The translations under genes were made by a program, and so were the position numbers. Below the pieces are notes generated by a model that was not told the origin of the DNA, ran no database searches, and worked only from the letters and a program-made list of their open reading frames with translations. From Liopterus haemorrhoidalis (lineage: Eukaryota > Arthropoda > Insecta > Coleoptera > Dytiscidae), in the NCBI GenBank assembly GCA_963971575.1, contig OZ020625.1, positions 29,611,753-29,675,752 of the forward strand: 64,000 nucleotides of DNA, read 5' to 3'. The first letter of the stretch is position 1, and every line of letters begins with the position of its first letter. Below, in pieces: positions 11,113-23,445 of this stretch.

Positions 11113-11565
11113 ATATATAAGGGAGGTATTGTGATCATACCGATTTTGATATTTCGAGATTTCGATGGATCTCCACGAATTGAGCTCCCTACATAACGTT
11201 TTGACTATTTTTAGCATGATGTCTGTTGGTCTATCTGTCTGTCTGTCTGTCTATCTGTCCGTCCGTCTGTCCGTCCGTCCGTCCGTCCTTCTGTCTGTGT
11301 ACACGTGCAGAGCAAATTTGGTTAAAAGAATTTTTATGAAACTTCATATTTAAGCTTCTGCCATCAATGGCACGAGTTGATCAACTTTTGGTAAAAATCG
11401 GTTGACTAGAATTGGGAGTTTACTCGTGTCGATTTTAAGATTTTTGCGAATATTTAGCAACAGAAAAATATTTCGAAAAAATTTATTTAACAAAAGTTGC
11501 TATAAATGCAATAACTAATAACTTTTATTTGAGATATTTTTTGATAAAACGAAAAATTTTACCTA

Positions 11566-12246
11566 AAAAAAGGTCCTTACTTCTAAAATAAATTTTTCTC
11601 CAAACAATTCTGAGGGCCCCACTGGGGGCCAGACCAGTTTCTGGGGGTGAGGGGCTTCCCCGGACCCCCCGCTAGCCCCAATACTGCTCGGGAGTCGTTA
11701 ATTTTTCTGCCGTGTCCGTAATCATGCTCATAACTGCATTTACAATCTTTCTCGCACTATAAGTTAGTTGTGATGAAACCGGAGTTGTTAGTGTTCTTGT
11801 GTTGGCAGTAATGTTTTTACAGGAAGGAACTATTTTGGATGTGACGTGGGAGTGGATCGTAAACTGACTTCAAACCATAGATCCATCATTTGTTAGCTAT
11901 TAATGTCAATGGAGTAACAGAGAAACTTAACTTCAACATTTCATATTTTTAGAACATAATCAAATACAAATACCACGCAAAAACACCTTAAATTACGTAT
12001 AAAAACAATTTAATTTTTAGACAGCTACCATATACGTATGTAAACAGTTACTCCCATGTAACTCAGAGGGGTCGGTTTAAAAATTTGTAAAAACTTGTGA
12101 ACAGAAATAGAGCTGTAATTAGGCAAGGGTCCGAATCAAAGAAAGGCCTTAAAATGGTCTATAAAAAATAAATGAACATAATATTTTCAAAAAACTTTTA
12201 TTACTGAAAATTTTAAGAATCCTATTTCTGAGCCTATATCTGTTTT
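11566..12246. other. no gene; short GC-rich patch
   Basis: At 11610-11690 a run gagggccccactgggggcca...ccccggaccccccgctagcc stands out from the AT-rich surroundings, but no termini, ORF or RNA fold can be supported. Confidence 0.3.
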
Positions 12247-12498
12247 TAGAGTTTTGTAGGTATGACCACCAAAACACCCTTATAACGTCACTCATGTATC
12301 TGTCTGTCTGTACGGTAGAAATTGTAGTCAAACGGCTGAACATAGAAAGTTGAAATTTGGCATACTTGTATAACTTTTTGCCCCATATACAGTGGTACCT
12401 TGACTTACGAGTGTCCCAACTAAAAAGTTTTTCGAGATACGAGCCGTCTCTCGGCCGATGTTTTGCTTTGAGTTGAGACCTAAAATTACAAAAATATA

Positions 12499-12737
12499 AG
12501 TGAGATGAACGAAATGTTGGGAATGTGGGAGCATGTTTCAGAATTTATTCAAAAGAAACACCAGAATAAGTTACAAGTGGGCGTTCGACGACGCTATTTA
12601 ATGACACTTGCCGAACTCATTTCAGAAACATTGTGAAAGGGAGGATGAAACAGACTGCATTGGACAGGTTTTTATCGAAAACCCTGCAGACGAAAGCGAA
12701 GAAAGCGTGGCGAAAAGGACAAAAATCAGCGAATAAG
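12499..12737 (+). pseudogene. Tigger-type transposase C-terminal remnant
   Basis: Two reading frames joined by one frameshift give pieces typical of the Tigger C-terminus. The first is MWEHVSEFIQKKHQNK, matching the MWxxVxxFIxKHHPNK region. The second is FNDTCRTHFRNIVKGRMKQ followed by TALDRFLSKT, matching the NLFNDN..SHFR..LKRRxKQxxLDxFL region. The DDE domain is missing. It is non-functional. Confidence 0.75.
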
Positions 12738-13009
12738 ATTCAGTTATGCAGTTCAACCTTTCTCCTCCACCTCTGTCAGTATTTTCATGTCGTCTGATCT
12801 TCTTTACCTTGATGTACATAATACTTAATCAGTTTACTGCAGTAATTCTATTGTATTGCGCTTTTATACAATATTCCTTATTTATAAACACAATTTTCTT
12901 ATCTAAAAACATGTAACAAAAAAATTGCGGTGTGTTTTGAGGGCCCGGAACGTATAAATGGCTTTTTTCTTCAAGCGGATTATAATCCTAACATTACATT
13001 GTTCAATAC

Positions 13010-13530
13010 ATTCGGTAGAAATGATACATTTTTTTACTAGTAACAAAATGTGAACATTTTTATACTAGTAAATAGTTCATATAGTTATCAACAGATGGCA
13101 CTGATGGCAGCAGTCGCCATAAACAAAACATCTGTCAATTTAATATGTTTGTAGCGTGGTTTGTAGTGAATTCAGAAATTAGTTACGTTATTAGTGAGTT
13201 ACTTTATTATTATTCTGTGATCATTCTGTGATTAGTTACAAAATACACAATATAAAGATTAAAAATTAAAAAATGTCTCAACCAATTCAATGTACACCGC
13301 CGGAATTAGCAGCAATAGCATCTGAAACTATAAAGTCATAAGTATTTATGGTTGCAAATTTTTAATAACTACGCTTGAAGAAAAAATAGTATATGTCACT
13401 CGGAGTAGAACGCCTTTTTTGTGCTTCGCTCAATATGCAAGCCTCGGCTGCGCCTCGGCAGCAACGTTTGAGCTCAGCACAATAAAGAGCGCGTTCTACT
13501 CCTAGTAACATAATATACTATTCAATTTAT
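13010..13530. mobile_element. nested insertion inside the Tigger remnant
   Basis: The Tigger tail text is interrupted between tacattgttcaatac (about 13010) and ttattctaatggggaaaatt (about 13525). The insert holds a short ORF from ATG 13273 (MSQPIQCTPPELAAIASETI, then a stop). It also holds an inverted pair, agtatatgtcactcggagta and its complement tactcctagtaacataatatact, around 13390 and 13496, bracketing a GC-rich hairpin (cctcggctgcgcctcggc). Identity is unknown; a fragment of a larger transposon is likely. Confidence 0.4.
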
Positions 13531-13680
13531 TCTAATGGGGAAAATTGATTTGACATACGAGTAATTTGAGTTACGAGCTCCGTCACGGAACGAATTAAAC
13601 TCGTAAGTCAAGGTACCACTGTATAGGAAAATTATGTTTCAAATTTGAAAATTCTCCACTGACGCCTATTTTGTCGTAGT

Positions 13681-14766
13681 TCTGGAACCCAGCAATGGAT
13701 GGTTCGGTATTGTATAAATGGACTTTATTATGTTCCAAACCGGCTAATTTAAAATTCCTTAAATCCTAGTCATAAATCAGGAATTTAATCCGTATTTAGG
13801 CCGTCAGTTAGTGCGTAGATCACGATGAGCGCGTCATGTGATATTTGCCTAATCGTTGAATTTAATAGGATGCATTTAAGATGCATACTGGCTTCTTTAG
13901 CTGATGTGGTCCAGACTCAAAGAACGAAACCTTGAATGCATTCAATACAGAGGTACTCAAACGTAACTTGTAAGTGTAATATTGTTCTAAATTATAAACA
14001 AAATCACATCGAAAAATATGTTGACGTATTATTTGAACATTTCTACACAAAACTATTTAAATATTACATAAAAAAGTTATTTGAAACCCACAAGTAACTT
14101 TTGTTAGAAACTCGCTGCCTAAAAAAATTAATCAAAAACGAAAGCAACCACTTCAATGCAGCTGTATCAGAATATCTACATGCAATATTTGAGACCGCAT
14201 GCCCTAATCCTGTATTAAAGTTACACGGGTAGATATTTATTTATGCTCGAGAAGTATTTTTATAATTGATTATTTCTTATTTGTTGAATATTTTTAATAA
14301 ATACTAGTTTGTTAAATATTAATAATTTAATAATATTGATGTAATCTGTAGCTTTTAAATGCTTTTAGCACACTCTCACTCTTTTTCCCATATTTATAGC
14401 ATTTTCCCATGCTTTTTTACCCATTAATCTCTTCCACAACACCAAAAATATTTATTATTTTCACAAATTGTTTTACATTAGGTAAAAATGGAAGTGAATG
14501 TTTCTCTCACTTCTTTTCCTAGAGTGACAACCAAATACACAGCAGTTTGTGTTATGACAACTCATTATAACACAAAATAATATGAAAATTAATAATAGTT
14601 GCTATCAAAAGTTAATGTTACAAACAAACTGCATCATTAAAGTTTAAACGCGATACAAATAACACGAGGTAGCAACTAGTAAACAATAAACAGTTATTCG
14701 TGCCACTAGTTCAAATTCTGTCCGCTTGGTGTCACTTCATAGCGCTGTTGAGCCCAATATTATTAA
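13681..14766. other. AT-rich stretch, nothing recognised
   Basis: No supported ORF or bounded repeat. Scattered short inverted words only. Confidence 0.35.
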
Positions 14767-15046
14767 GGCCTGGTTTTTCCACCTTCAGATAAAGTCCCAG
14801 GTAACTATCTGACAGATAAGGTTATTTGTAACTTCATCTGCTGAGTAAATGTCATCCCTTCTTTCTATACAAATGTATCTATCGGATAGTTATCTAACGG
14901 ATAATGAGACTGACGTATTGGATTCACTGACTGGTATTGACATTTATTCAGCAGATGAAGTTACAAATAACCTTATCTGTCAGATAGTTACCTGGAACTT
15001 TATCTTCCTCTTATTATCGCGGTCTTTCCGGTGGAAAGACCGGGCC
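14767..15046. mobile_element. 280-bp PIF/Harbinger-type MITE
   Basis: The termini (ggcctggtttttccacc and ggtggaaagaccgggcc) are imperfect inverted repeats, with a 3-bp TAA on each side (14764-14766, 15047-15049). TAA/TTA duplications are the PIF/Harbinger signature. Arms of about 110 bp (ccaggtaactatctgacaga and its inverse) make it a hairpin; the right arm carries about 25 extra bases. Confidence 0.75.
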
Positions 15047-15379
15047 TAAGTTGTTGACATAAAATTTTTACAAGAATTTGTTTAACTTCTGATTGAAAGT
15101 TTGAGAACTTCTGTAGCAGTTGATTGATGACAGAACGTGCAAGAGCATTTAAGAGTCTTGTCTGAAGTACTTAGTAACCTATATAACTCTCTACAAGGTC
15201 AGGGACATTGTCACCAAAAAGGGAAAATCTATTTAAATATTATATAACGTAAAAATTATCAATTAAAAGTGACGCATAGAAAATTATATTTTCGTTTTTT
15301 AAAGTTCAAAACTCAGAGCAATTTTAAAAGTATTCAAGGTCCTGGGAACGCAAAGAACTAGGGACCTTGTCCATCCTTT
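15047..15379. other. no supported feature
   Basis: AT-rich, without ORF or repeat boundaries. Confidence 0.3.
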
Positions 15380-16125
15380 CAAGGGAATAAAAATATAAAC
15401 CCTAGACCACGGTGGACTGGAATGAAATTTTGAACCGGTAATTTTTTATAGCGTCTGGCCTATTTCAGTAATGTTGGTTAGAAATTTTAAAATTCACTTC
15501 AGACGGGGCAAAATACAATTAATTACTTGAGGATGTGGAGGTAGAAATTCTAAAAAAATACTCCTGTACGGTAAGGGGGCCAGAAATTCAAGAAAGTGAG
15601 AGGATTGGGGGCAGATATTACCTATATTATTCGTGGCGGGGAGAGGAAAAAATTCAAAAAAGTTTCGTGGGGGGATGGGGCATTAATTCAACAAAGGGCT
15701 TGTGGCGGAGATGGGGCAGAAATTTAAAAAGTACTCATGGCACGGAGGAGGCAAATATTCAAAATTATAAACGAGGGGGAGGCCAGAATACCACCAGGCG
15801 GGGAGGGGGGCAGAAATTCAAAAAAATACTGTTGGCAGGTGGGAAAGAAATTCAAAAAAGTACTGCTGGTGGGTGGAACAGAAAATAAACAAATACTTTG
15901 AGGGAGGGGCAAAAATTAAAACGTTATTCGAGGCCCAAAGGGGGGCAAAAATTCAATTAAATACTTGAAAAGGTGCAGGTACAAAGGTTTGAAAATTTGA
16001 ACAGACTCAGGGTGATGGTAAGAGGCTGTAAAGGGGCCAATTACCATCGAATATCAGTTTAAAAATTAAAAAAAAAGTACCCGTGGACTAGGAAGGAGGT
16101 AGAAATTCTAAAAATTTCTTGTAGT
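15380..16125. repeat. degenerate G-rich minisatellite, period about 45-50 bp
   Basis: About fifteen diverged units follow the pattern g(t/g)gg-ggaggggcagaaattcaa-aaa-tact. The plus strand is strongly purine-rich (A and G). The apparent 117-codon ORF inside (15535-15888) is a translation of the repeat. Confidence 0.75.
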
Positions 16126-16719
16126 TTGGGACAAACAGTTTCGATCAGTTTTCTATAAAAAAATTGGATATTAACGGTCCGTTATTTTATAACTAAGCAT
16201 TAAACAGTAATTAACATTTATGAAAACGGCCATAAATATTGATAAAAAAGATACCTGAAAACTAATCTGGCACTAAACAGAGCACGATGTATATGAATGA
16301 GGCAAAAAGTCCTGGCCAACCCTGGTCAAAAATAAATCGCGAAACAATGGCTAATATATTAAATATTTTAATGAGTAATTCTCGGCCACCCAGTATTAAT
16401 TATTTTGACCCTGTGACCACAGAATTGCGTTGCAATTTTGAATGAATGCAACTGTTGTGCAGTTTTTAATGCATATTTTATTACTTTTTTATTAGCACTG
16501 GCTTGAATAAATTAGTTTATTTATGGATAATTACTAACACGCGACTAATTGCTTCTTATTTAACGCTTCGACACCAAATATGGATATTTTCAACTTTTCA
16601 TTTTTTACAATATCTCGAAAATGGTAAGAGATAGAGGCCTGCGGTTTGAATTTTTGGAATCCTCACACCCTGTTTACTCTAGAAAAAATAGGAGTTAATA
16701 GCTAGCGCATATCTTTTTT
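16126..16719. other. AT-rich stretch with a satellite fragment
   Basis: The last 150 bases contain a single unit related to the 20.4-22.9 kb satellite (tatctcgaaaatggtaagagatagaggcctgcggtttgaat). Nothing else is recognised. Confidence 0.4.
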
Positions 16720-16766
16720 AGGGTTTTGTAGGTATGACCAAAAAACCCTTATACCGTCATTTTGTC

Positions 16767-16820
<54 letters not shown>

Positions 16821-17820
16821 TCGGTAAAAATTGTAGCCAAACGGCTAAACCTAGAGAGTTGAAATTTGGCATGTTTATACAACTCTTTGACCCGCACATA
16901 GGAAAAATACTAAAACATCTAAAAAACATATCCCCCTAAAAATATAAACAAATATGTGCTCATCGAAAAAAAATTTTTTTTTTTTTAATTCTGAATAGGG
17001 TATCAAGTGAAAGCCCTTGGTACGTGGATTAACGCTCAAATTTTTATTTTTGCAAAATAAATTATTTTGAAGCGATTTTTGCCAATATTGTGCAAAAAAA
17101 AATTTGTCCCACACCCTGTAGCCCAGATGGTTTAAACTAAAAATCTGAAAAAATTCTAAGTAATGCACATTGGTGTGAACCGGAATAGTTCAACAGGAAT
17201 TTTTGATCAGATTATGTTTTTGGAAAAAAAAGCATTTTTTGTGTTTTTTTGCTAATAATGTTGACAACTTATAGTTATATAATACGCTAAACAGTAACGT
17301 GTTTCTTGGTGCTGTGGCTAAGATACTTGCGTTCTGCCCAAGAATTCATAATCGAACTCATGTTCGAGTCCTACGTGAGGAGACAATATTATTTTTTATT
17401 TTTATTTTGCATTTTTATATTGTTTAAATTATTTTTTCAAAATTTTAATTATATTTTGGCAATTGTTGCATTTAATTTTTAATAGCGTAAATTTAATAAC
17501 CAGTGGAAATTGTTGAAATTATAATTTAATTATATATTTGAATGTACACGAAATCAAAGGGGAGAAGCTATGACTAAAAACAACCAATGGAAGCCATAGG
17601 CGCAGTTTTCAAAATCTTAATGAACCTTGATATATAAAAAAAAAAAAAACACTGCACATCTTTAAAAACTTAAATAATGGTAATAGGCCTTCGAATTAAA
17701 ATTCATAAAAAAATTTTTGTCATAAAATTTGTTTTGGCATCCCAAATAATGATCATTCACTTACTAAATACCTGCAAAACCCTGAAATGTGTGAAAATTC
17801 ACACTTCACATCAATTTTTT
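16720..17820 (+). mobile_element. F1 Helentron-like element, full-length copy
   Basis: The 5' lead agggttttgtaggtatgacc is followed by a long TCTG run (about 16767-16820) and the conserved block ggcatgtttatacaactctt. Next come aaaccatctgggc-type text and a tRNA-like insert (17296-17386). The 3' end is atacctgcaaaaccct (inverted copy of the lead), hairpin gtgtgaaaattcacac, then ttcacatcaattttttt. It has no coding capacity. The order matches HINEs, the non-autonomous Helentron relatives. Confidence 0.75.
17296..17386 (+). other. tRNA-like insert in F1, variant 1
   Basis: It has a box-A-like tggtgctgtggctaag and, about 45 bases on, a box-B-like tgttcgagtcc. It sits between F1 flanks that are conserved in all copies, while this segment itself differs from other copies. 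Weak cloverleaf; not a functional tRNA gene. Confidence 0.45.
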
Positions 17821-17849
17821 TAATGGACCATCAAAAGAATTTTCGAAAG

Positions 17850-18283
17850 TAAGAAATGAAAATTTAATAATATTGAAAAGTTTAAAAAATCGTATCTTGA
17901 AAATGATTAGAGATAAAGACCTGCGGTTTGAATTTTTGGAATCTTCACACTTTGTTTCGTATAGGAAAAAAATAAGGATTAAATAGCTAAGACACAACTT
18001 TTTTAATGGACCGTCAAAAAAATCCTCGAAAGTAAAAAATTAAAATTTAATAAAAATGAAAAGGTTTAAAAATCGTATTTTAAAAACGGAAATAGATAGA
18101 GACCTGAGTTTTGAATTTATGGAATTTCTACATCTTGTTTAGTCTAGAAAAAAATTGAGGATTAAATAGCTAGCACACAACTTTTTTAGTGGGCCATCAA
18201 AACAATTCTGTTGAGCAAACAAAAGAAAAAAAAAAATAAAATGTAATAAAATTTCAAATTAAATTTTTATGTAATAATAATTT
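17850..18283. repeat. diverged satellite units
   Basis: Two to three units contain gagataaagacctgcggtttgaat, ggaccgtcaaaaaaatcctcg and taaatagctaagacacaact. They are related to the arrays at 20.4-22.9 kb and 62.5-63.3 kb. Confidence 0.55.
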
Positions 18284-18287
18284 TACC

Positions 18288-18445
18288 AGAGTGAAAACCG
18301 AAAACACGGGCGAAAACCAGACACTCGGGGTAATACCAACACTCGTTGCGAAAATCGGACAATCTCGGCGAAAACTGGTGACTCGGGGCGAAAACCGGAG
18401 ATTATGGGCGAAACCGGAAACTCGGAGCGAAACTCGGATAAGTAA
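18288..18445. repeat. short minisatellite, unit about 20 bp
   Basis: About seven units of the type gggcgaaaaccggagactc repeat with drift immediately before the next F1 element. Confidence 0.7.
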
Positions 18446-18453
18446 CCTTTTTT

Positions 18454-19505
18454 AGGGTTTTGTAGGTATGACCAAAAAACCCTTATACCGTCATTTTGTC
18501 GTCTGTCTGTCTGTCTGTTCGGTAAAAATTGTAGCCAAACGGCTAAACCTAGAGAGCTGAAATTTGGCATGCTTATACAACTCTTTGACCCGCACATAGG
18601 AAAAATACTAAAACATCTAAAAAACATACCCCCCTAAAAATATAAACAAATATGTGCTCAACGAAAAAAAAAATATTTTTTTATAATTCTGAGTAGGGTA
18701 TCAAATGAAAGCCCTTGGTACGTGAATTAACGATCAAATTTTTATTTTTGCAAATAAATTATTTTGAAGTGATTTTTGCCAAAATTGTGCAAAAAATGTT
18801 TTGTCCCACACCCTGTAGCCCAGATGGTTTAAACTAAAAATCTGAAAAAATTCTAAGTAATGTACATTGGTGTGAACCGGAATAGTTCAACAGGAATTTT
18901 TGATCAGATTATGTTTTTGGAAAAAAACGCATTTTTTGTGATTTTTGGCTAATAATGTACACAAGTTATAGCTTCGTAACACACCACACAGTAACGTGTT
19001 TGCTGGTCTAGTGGTATTTGACGCTGATTTTTCATCCAAGTAACCCGATCCGAAAGGGATCGAACCCTGGGGAAGAGACTATATTATTATTTTTTTTTTT
19101 TTTTAATTTTTATATTGTTTAAATTATTTTTTCAAAATTCTAGTTATATTTTGGCAAATGTTGCATTTAATTTTTAAAAGCGTAAATTTAATAGCCAGTG
19201 GAAATTGTTTAAATTATAATTTAATTCTGTTTCAATGTACACGAAATCAGAGGGGCGGAACTTATAACAACCAATGGAAGCCATAGGCGCAATTTTTAAA
19301 ACTCTTAATGAACCTTGGTATATAAAAAAAAATACTGCACATATTTAGAAACCTAAATAATGGTATTAGGCGTTCGAATTAAAATTAACAAAAAAAATAT
19401 TTTAATATAAAATTTGTTTTCGCATCCAAAATAATCATCATTCACTTACTAAATACCTGCAAAACCCTGAAATGTGTGAAAATTCACACTTCACATCAAT
19501 TTTTT
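18454..19505 (+). mobile_element. F1 Helentron-like element, full-length copy
   Basis: Same order as the copy at 16720. The lead is agggttttgtaggtatgacc and the TCTG run is short. The end is atacctgcaaaaccct, hairpin gtgtgaaaattcacac, then a T-run. Its internal insert (18994-19084) has a box-A-like tggtctagtggtatttg and a small stem cgatcc-gaaa-gggatcg. That insert type is shared with the copies at 24150 and 58148. Confidence 0.75.
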
Positions 19506-20063
19506 AGTTTGATTAAAAAATATTCCGTTTTAAGTTTATTTTTTTAAGAATACAAATATTTTTGATTTCTGGCAATTAAAAAATTATTTGTAAAGTTAAA
19601 ATTATCTTGGCTTTGGTCCATAAAAAAATTCGAGCTACGTATACAAACTGTTTATAAATCTATAAATCTAGTTAATAGAAGATAAATATTTTGTTTTCAT
19701 TTTACAGACATGTCAACAGACTTTTAGACATAATTTAGCGTCTCTTAATTTGTGAAAATTTTGTTTCTTTTTGTTCCAATTTTGTAGAGTTCATGGAAAA
19801 AAATTTAAATGCAAAGAAAATATAAACAATATGTCAACAAATTCTTAATTAACTTTTTGAAAGTCTTAACACTTTTTTAATACTATAAATAGATAAAATT
19901 ATAAATAAATAATTAAATAAAAATAATAGACAACTTCCGAATAAACTTGTAGAATGATTAATTTTAGTAATTTAGTAATTAAATTTAGTATTTACACCTC
20001 GAAGAATAGTATTCAGAAAATATTGTGAAGCAAAAAAACAAAATCTTATTCCATAAGAATCTA
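19506..20063. other. AT-rich stretch, nothing recognised
   Basis: Only low-complexity A/T sequence; no ORF with a recognisable domain. Confidence 0.35.
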
Positions 20064-20346
20064 AAGCCTGTAATACATGATGCGATTTCTCGTTTTGAAT
20101 CTCGTACGATTTATCGTACAAGAATTATTGTATCGTGTACTACAGGATTTTCGTACGAGATCTTGTACGATATTGAAAACCATCCAATATTTATGCTCCA
20201 GACCTAAAATATTGTATAGAAATGAACAGATATCGACGCAGTAGATTATTGCGCATAGTCACGTGACCGATACCGTTAGGAATAATTATCGTACGATAAA
20301 TCGTACGAGATTCAAAACGAGAAATCGCATCATGTATTACAGGCTT
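20064..20346. mobile_element. 283-bp TA-flanked MITE with CGTACGA-rich arms
   Basis: Inverted termini aagcctgtaatacatgatgc and complement are flanked by TA (20062-20063, 20347-20348). The arms continue for about 60 bp through ctcgtttt and the palindromic words gtacgatttatcgtac. No transposase. Confidence 0.8.
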
Positions 20347-20379
20347 TATTAATTTTAAAATATTGAACAGTACCAACGC

Positions 20380-22960
20380 ACACTAAACAAGGTATGGGGC
20401 TTCTAAAAATTTAAACCGCAAGTCCCTATCTCTTATCAGTTTTGGGGTACGATTTTTTAAATTTTTTCAAAATATTTCCAAAATAGTTTAAGGTCATTTC
20501 GGACCAAATATTATAAGTTTGATACCAAAATATACTAAACAAGATGTGGGAATTCCAAAAATTCAAACCGCAGGTCTCTATCTCTTACCATTTTTAAGAT
20601 ATGATTTTTTTATTTTCAAAAATTTTCAAAATATTTCCAAAATAGTTTAAGGTCATTTCGGACCAAATATTATAAGTTTGATACCAAAATATACTAAACA
20701 AGATGTGGGAATTCCAAAAATTCAAGCCGCAGGTCTCTATATCTTACCATTTTTAAGATATGAATTTTTTTATTTTCAAAAATTTTCAAAATATTTCCAA
20801 AATAGTTTAAGGTCATTTCGGACCAAATATTATAGGTTTGATATCAAAATATACTAAACAAGATGTGGGAATTCCAAAAACTCAAACCGCAGGTCTCTAT
20901 CTCGTACCATTTTTAATATATGATTTTTTTTATTTTCAAAAATCTTCAAAATATTTCCAAAATAATTTAAGGTCATTTCGGACCAAATATTATAGGTTTG
21001 ATATCTAAATATACTAAACAAGGTATGGGGATTCTAAATATACTAAACAAGGTATGGGAATTCCAAAAATTTAAATCCCAAGCTCTTACTCTTACCATTT
21101 TCGAGATAAGATTTTTTTTTAATTTTTAAAAAATTTCAAAATATTACCGAAATAGTTTTAGGTCATTTTGGACCAAATATTATAATCCTTATGTCAACAT
21201 AAATTAAACAAGGTGTAGGAAATCCAAAAATTCAAACCGCAGGTCTCTATCTCTTACTATTTTTGAGATATGATTTTTTTTAATTTTTAATTTTCTTAAC
21301 CATCTTTTTTTTACATTTCTTGCCGTAAATGTCAAAATTTTAGGCCATAACTCAAAAGTGACCTTATATTTGTGATCTAAGGCAAAAATTTATAAGTATA
21401 CCAATTTACCAAAAAAAAATTTAAAAAAAATTTTTTCATCTAATTTGAATTTTGGTCAAAATTTCTTTGACTCCTATTTTAGCCAAAATATAGTTTTAGG
21501 CTAATTTTGGGGAGAGGATAATGAAAAAAATATTTTAAAAAATCATGCTTTCTTAGTTTTTGAGTTAGAGCTGATTTAGGTCAGTTTTTTGCCTATAATT
21601 CCAAAAATTTTGCCCAAAATTCAAAATGGACCAAATTTTATTGATCTATGACCAAAAATACATACATATACTAATTTTCAATAAAATTGGAGACAAAAAA
21701 TTTTTGCTCGAAAATCGAGAAAATCGTAAGGGGTACCCCTTATGATTTTTTCGATTTTTGGCCATTTTCAAGAGTTTTGTTTAGGCCCCTGTACAAACTA
21801 AACTACTAGAAATATTAAGGCCCCAATTTTTTTCTAGACTAAGCAAGATATGAGTATTCCAAATTTTCAAACTACAAGTCCCTATCTCCAACCGTTTCTA
21901 AGTTAAATTTTTTTGAAAGTTCAATAAAAAAAATCGAAAAATTCAAAATTTCCCAAAAATATTTTTTGTTTTCAAATTAATTCACAATGGGCCTTAAGGG
22001 TATTTCGGACCTTAGATTTTCAAAAATTCCAACCGCAGGTCTCTATCGGTTTTAGTTTTCGAGATACGATCTCTAAAACCCAAACATGTGAATATTTTCA
22101 AAAAAATCCCAGTCAAAAATGGCTTAAGCAATTAGAGCCCCAATTTTTTTCAACAATATATAATAAATGGAGATTCCAAAAATTCAAACCGTAGGTCTCT
22201 ATCTTTTATAATTTTTGAGATATGAATTTTTTAAATTTATAAAAAAAAATCACTTTTATTTTTTAATTTTTAATAATTTTCAAAATATTTCCAAAATCGT
22301 TTTAGTTCTTTTTGGACCAAATACTATCGTATTTGATATCAAAATATACTAAACATGATGTGAGGATTCCAAAAATTCAAACCGCAGGTCTCTATCTCTT
22401 ACCATTTTTGAGATACGTCTATTTAAACTTTTCAAAATTTTCAAAAATTTTCCAAATTAATTTTGGGTCTTTTTGGACCAAATACTACCGTATTTGATAT
22501 CAAAATATACTAAACAAGGTGTGAAAATTCCAAAAATTCAAACCGCAGGTCTCTATCTCTTACCATTTTTGAGATACGTCTATTTAAACTTTTCAAAATT
22601 TTCAAAAATATTCCAAATTAGTTTTGGGTCTTTTCGGAACAAATACTACTGTATTTGATATCAAAATCTACTAAACAAGGTGTGAGGATTCCAAAAATTC
22701 AAACCGCAGGTCTCCATCTCTTGCCATTTTAGAGATAGGTCTTTTTAAACTTTCAAAATTTTCAAAATTTTTCCAAATTAGTTTTAGGTCTTTTCGGACC
22801 AAATACTACCGTATTTGATATCAAAATATACTAAACAAGGTGTGAGGATTCCAAAAATTCAAACCGCAGGTCTCTATCTCTTACCATTTTTGAGATACGA
22901 CTATTTAAATTTTTTTAAATTATGAATGATTTCTAAAATAGTTTCAGGTCATCTCGGATC
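20380..22960. repeat. satellite-like array, period about 160 bp
   Basis: About thirteen units share attccaaaaattcaaaccgc-aggtctctatctcttaccat, ttttgagatatgatt, ttcaaaatatttccaaaa and ggtcatttcggaccaaatat. Units at 20565, 20727, 20884, 22378, 22540, 22702 and 22860 are the cleanest; the centre (21300-22000) is more diverged. Short ORFs inside are repeat translations. Confidence 0.8.
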
Positions 22961-23445
22961 AAACATGAATGAATTCCAAACAATTCCAACCCTGTAATCT
23001 GACATCACGCTAGCATATAAGTTAAATAGTGACGTCATATTGCATGCAAAATATTTATTTTGATTCTACCATTTTGGCAACAACGTATTAAGTCGGTCAA
23101 ATTCTGAATGCACGTGAGCGGGATATAAATACACGAGTATTTTTTTGGTTAACTTTAATCACAATCGTGAGATAAAAAAACGAATGTTTTTTTTTAAACA
23201 GTGAATTTCACTCACTGACACCGCGTACAAATTAGTATCCAACTTGTTTGGAATATATAATCGAAGAATGCAAAAAAAATATAATGCAACCTATAATCAT
23301 TCTATTTTAGGAGGTATTTTGTTTTGTAACCATAATATATTGAGAACTGACACGCTCGAATACGCAGTCTGGTGGTCAAATATTGTACTAGGCGCCCTAG
23401 TGCTGTTTGAACTTATTACATATGTTCTAGTGTTGATTTTTGTTA
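22961..23445. other. no supported gene
   Basis: A 72-codon ORF at 23244-23462 runs into the adjacent MITE and has no recognised domain. The word tgacgtca at 23031-23038 is a perfect CRE-like palindrome, but without context it cannot be called regulatory. Confidence 0.3.

Larger units (their letters stand above)
10925..11565 (+). mobile_element. F2 Helentron-like element, 5' portion
   Basis: It starts with the F2 lead accgaccgccaacatatata and continues with the ggtattgtgatcataccgat block, the TCTG/TCCG microsatellite (11220-11298), and gagcaaatttggttaaaaga. It ends within the tgataaaacgaaaaat block, so the 3' hairpin end is missing. It is interrupted at 10950-11112 by a small insertion. Confidence 0.75.
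12390..13621 (+). mobile_element. Tigger/pogo-like element remnant
   Basis: Inverted termini cagtggtaccttgacttacg / cgtaagtcaaggtaccactg, flanked by TA (12388-12389, 13622-13623), delimit 1,232 bp. The interior keeps the tail of a Tigger-type transposase (12499-12737). The catalytic region is absent and the right half is occupied by another insertion (about 13010-13530). Confidence 0.8.
12247..13680 (+). mobile_element. F1 Helentron-like fragment split by a Tigger-like element
   Basis: F1 text (gagttttgtaggtatgacca, TCTG microsatellite, gtagtcaaacggct, aatttggcatacttgtataa) runs to 12389. It resumes at 13622 with tataggaaaattatg, exactly where other copies read cacataggaaaaat. The 3' part of F1 is missing after about 13680. 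Confidence 0.65.

Noticed and set aside
15535..15888. 117-codon ORF
   Set aside because: It reads through a G-rich minisatellite and starts without ATG context; composition follows the repeat.
16702..16929. ORFs beginning MFFRCFSIFPMCGSKSC, also at 18283, 38563 and 59024
   Set aside because: Each is the reverse reading of the same F1 repeat block; frames break differently in each copy, so there is no protein constraint.
20380..22960. CRISPR-like regular repeats
   Set aside because: The periodic units are diverged full-length satellite monomers without unique spacers, in a eukaryotic genome.
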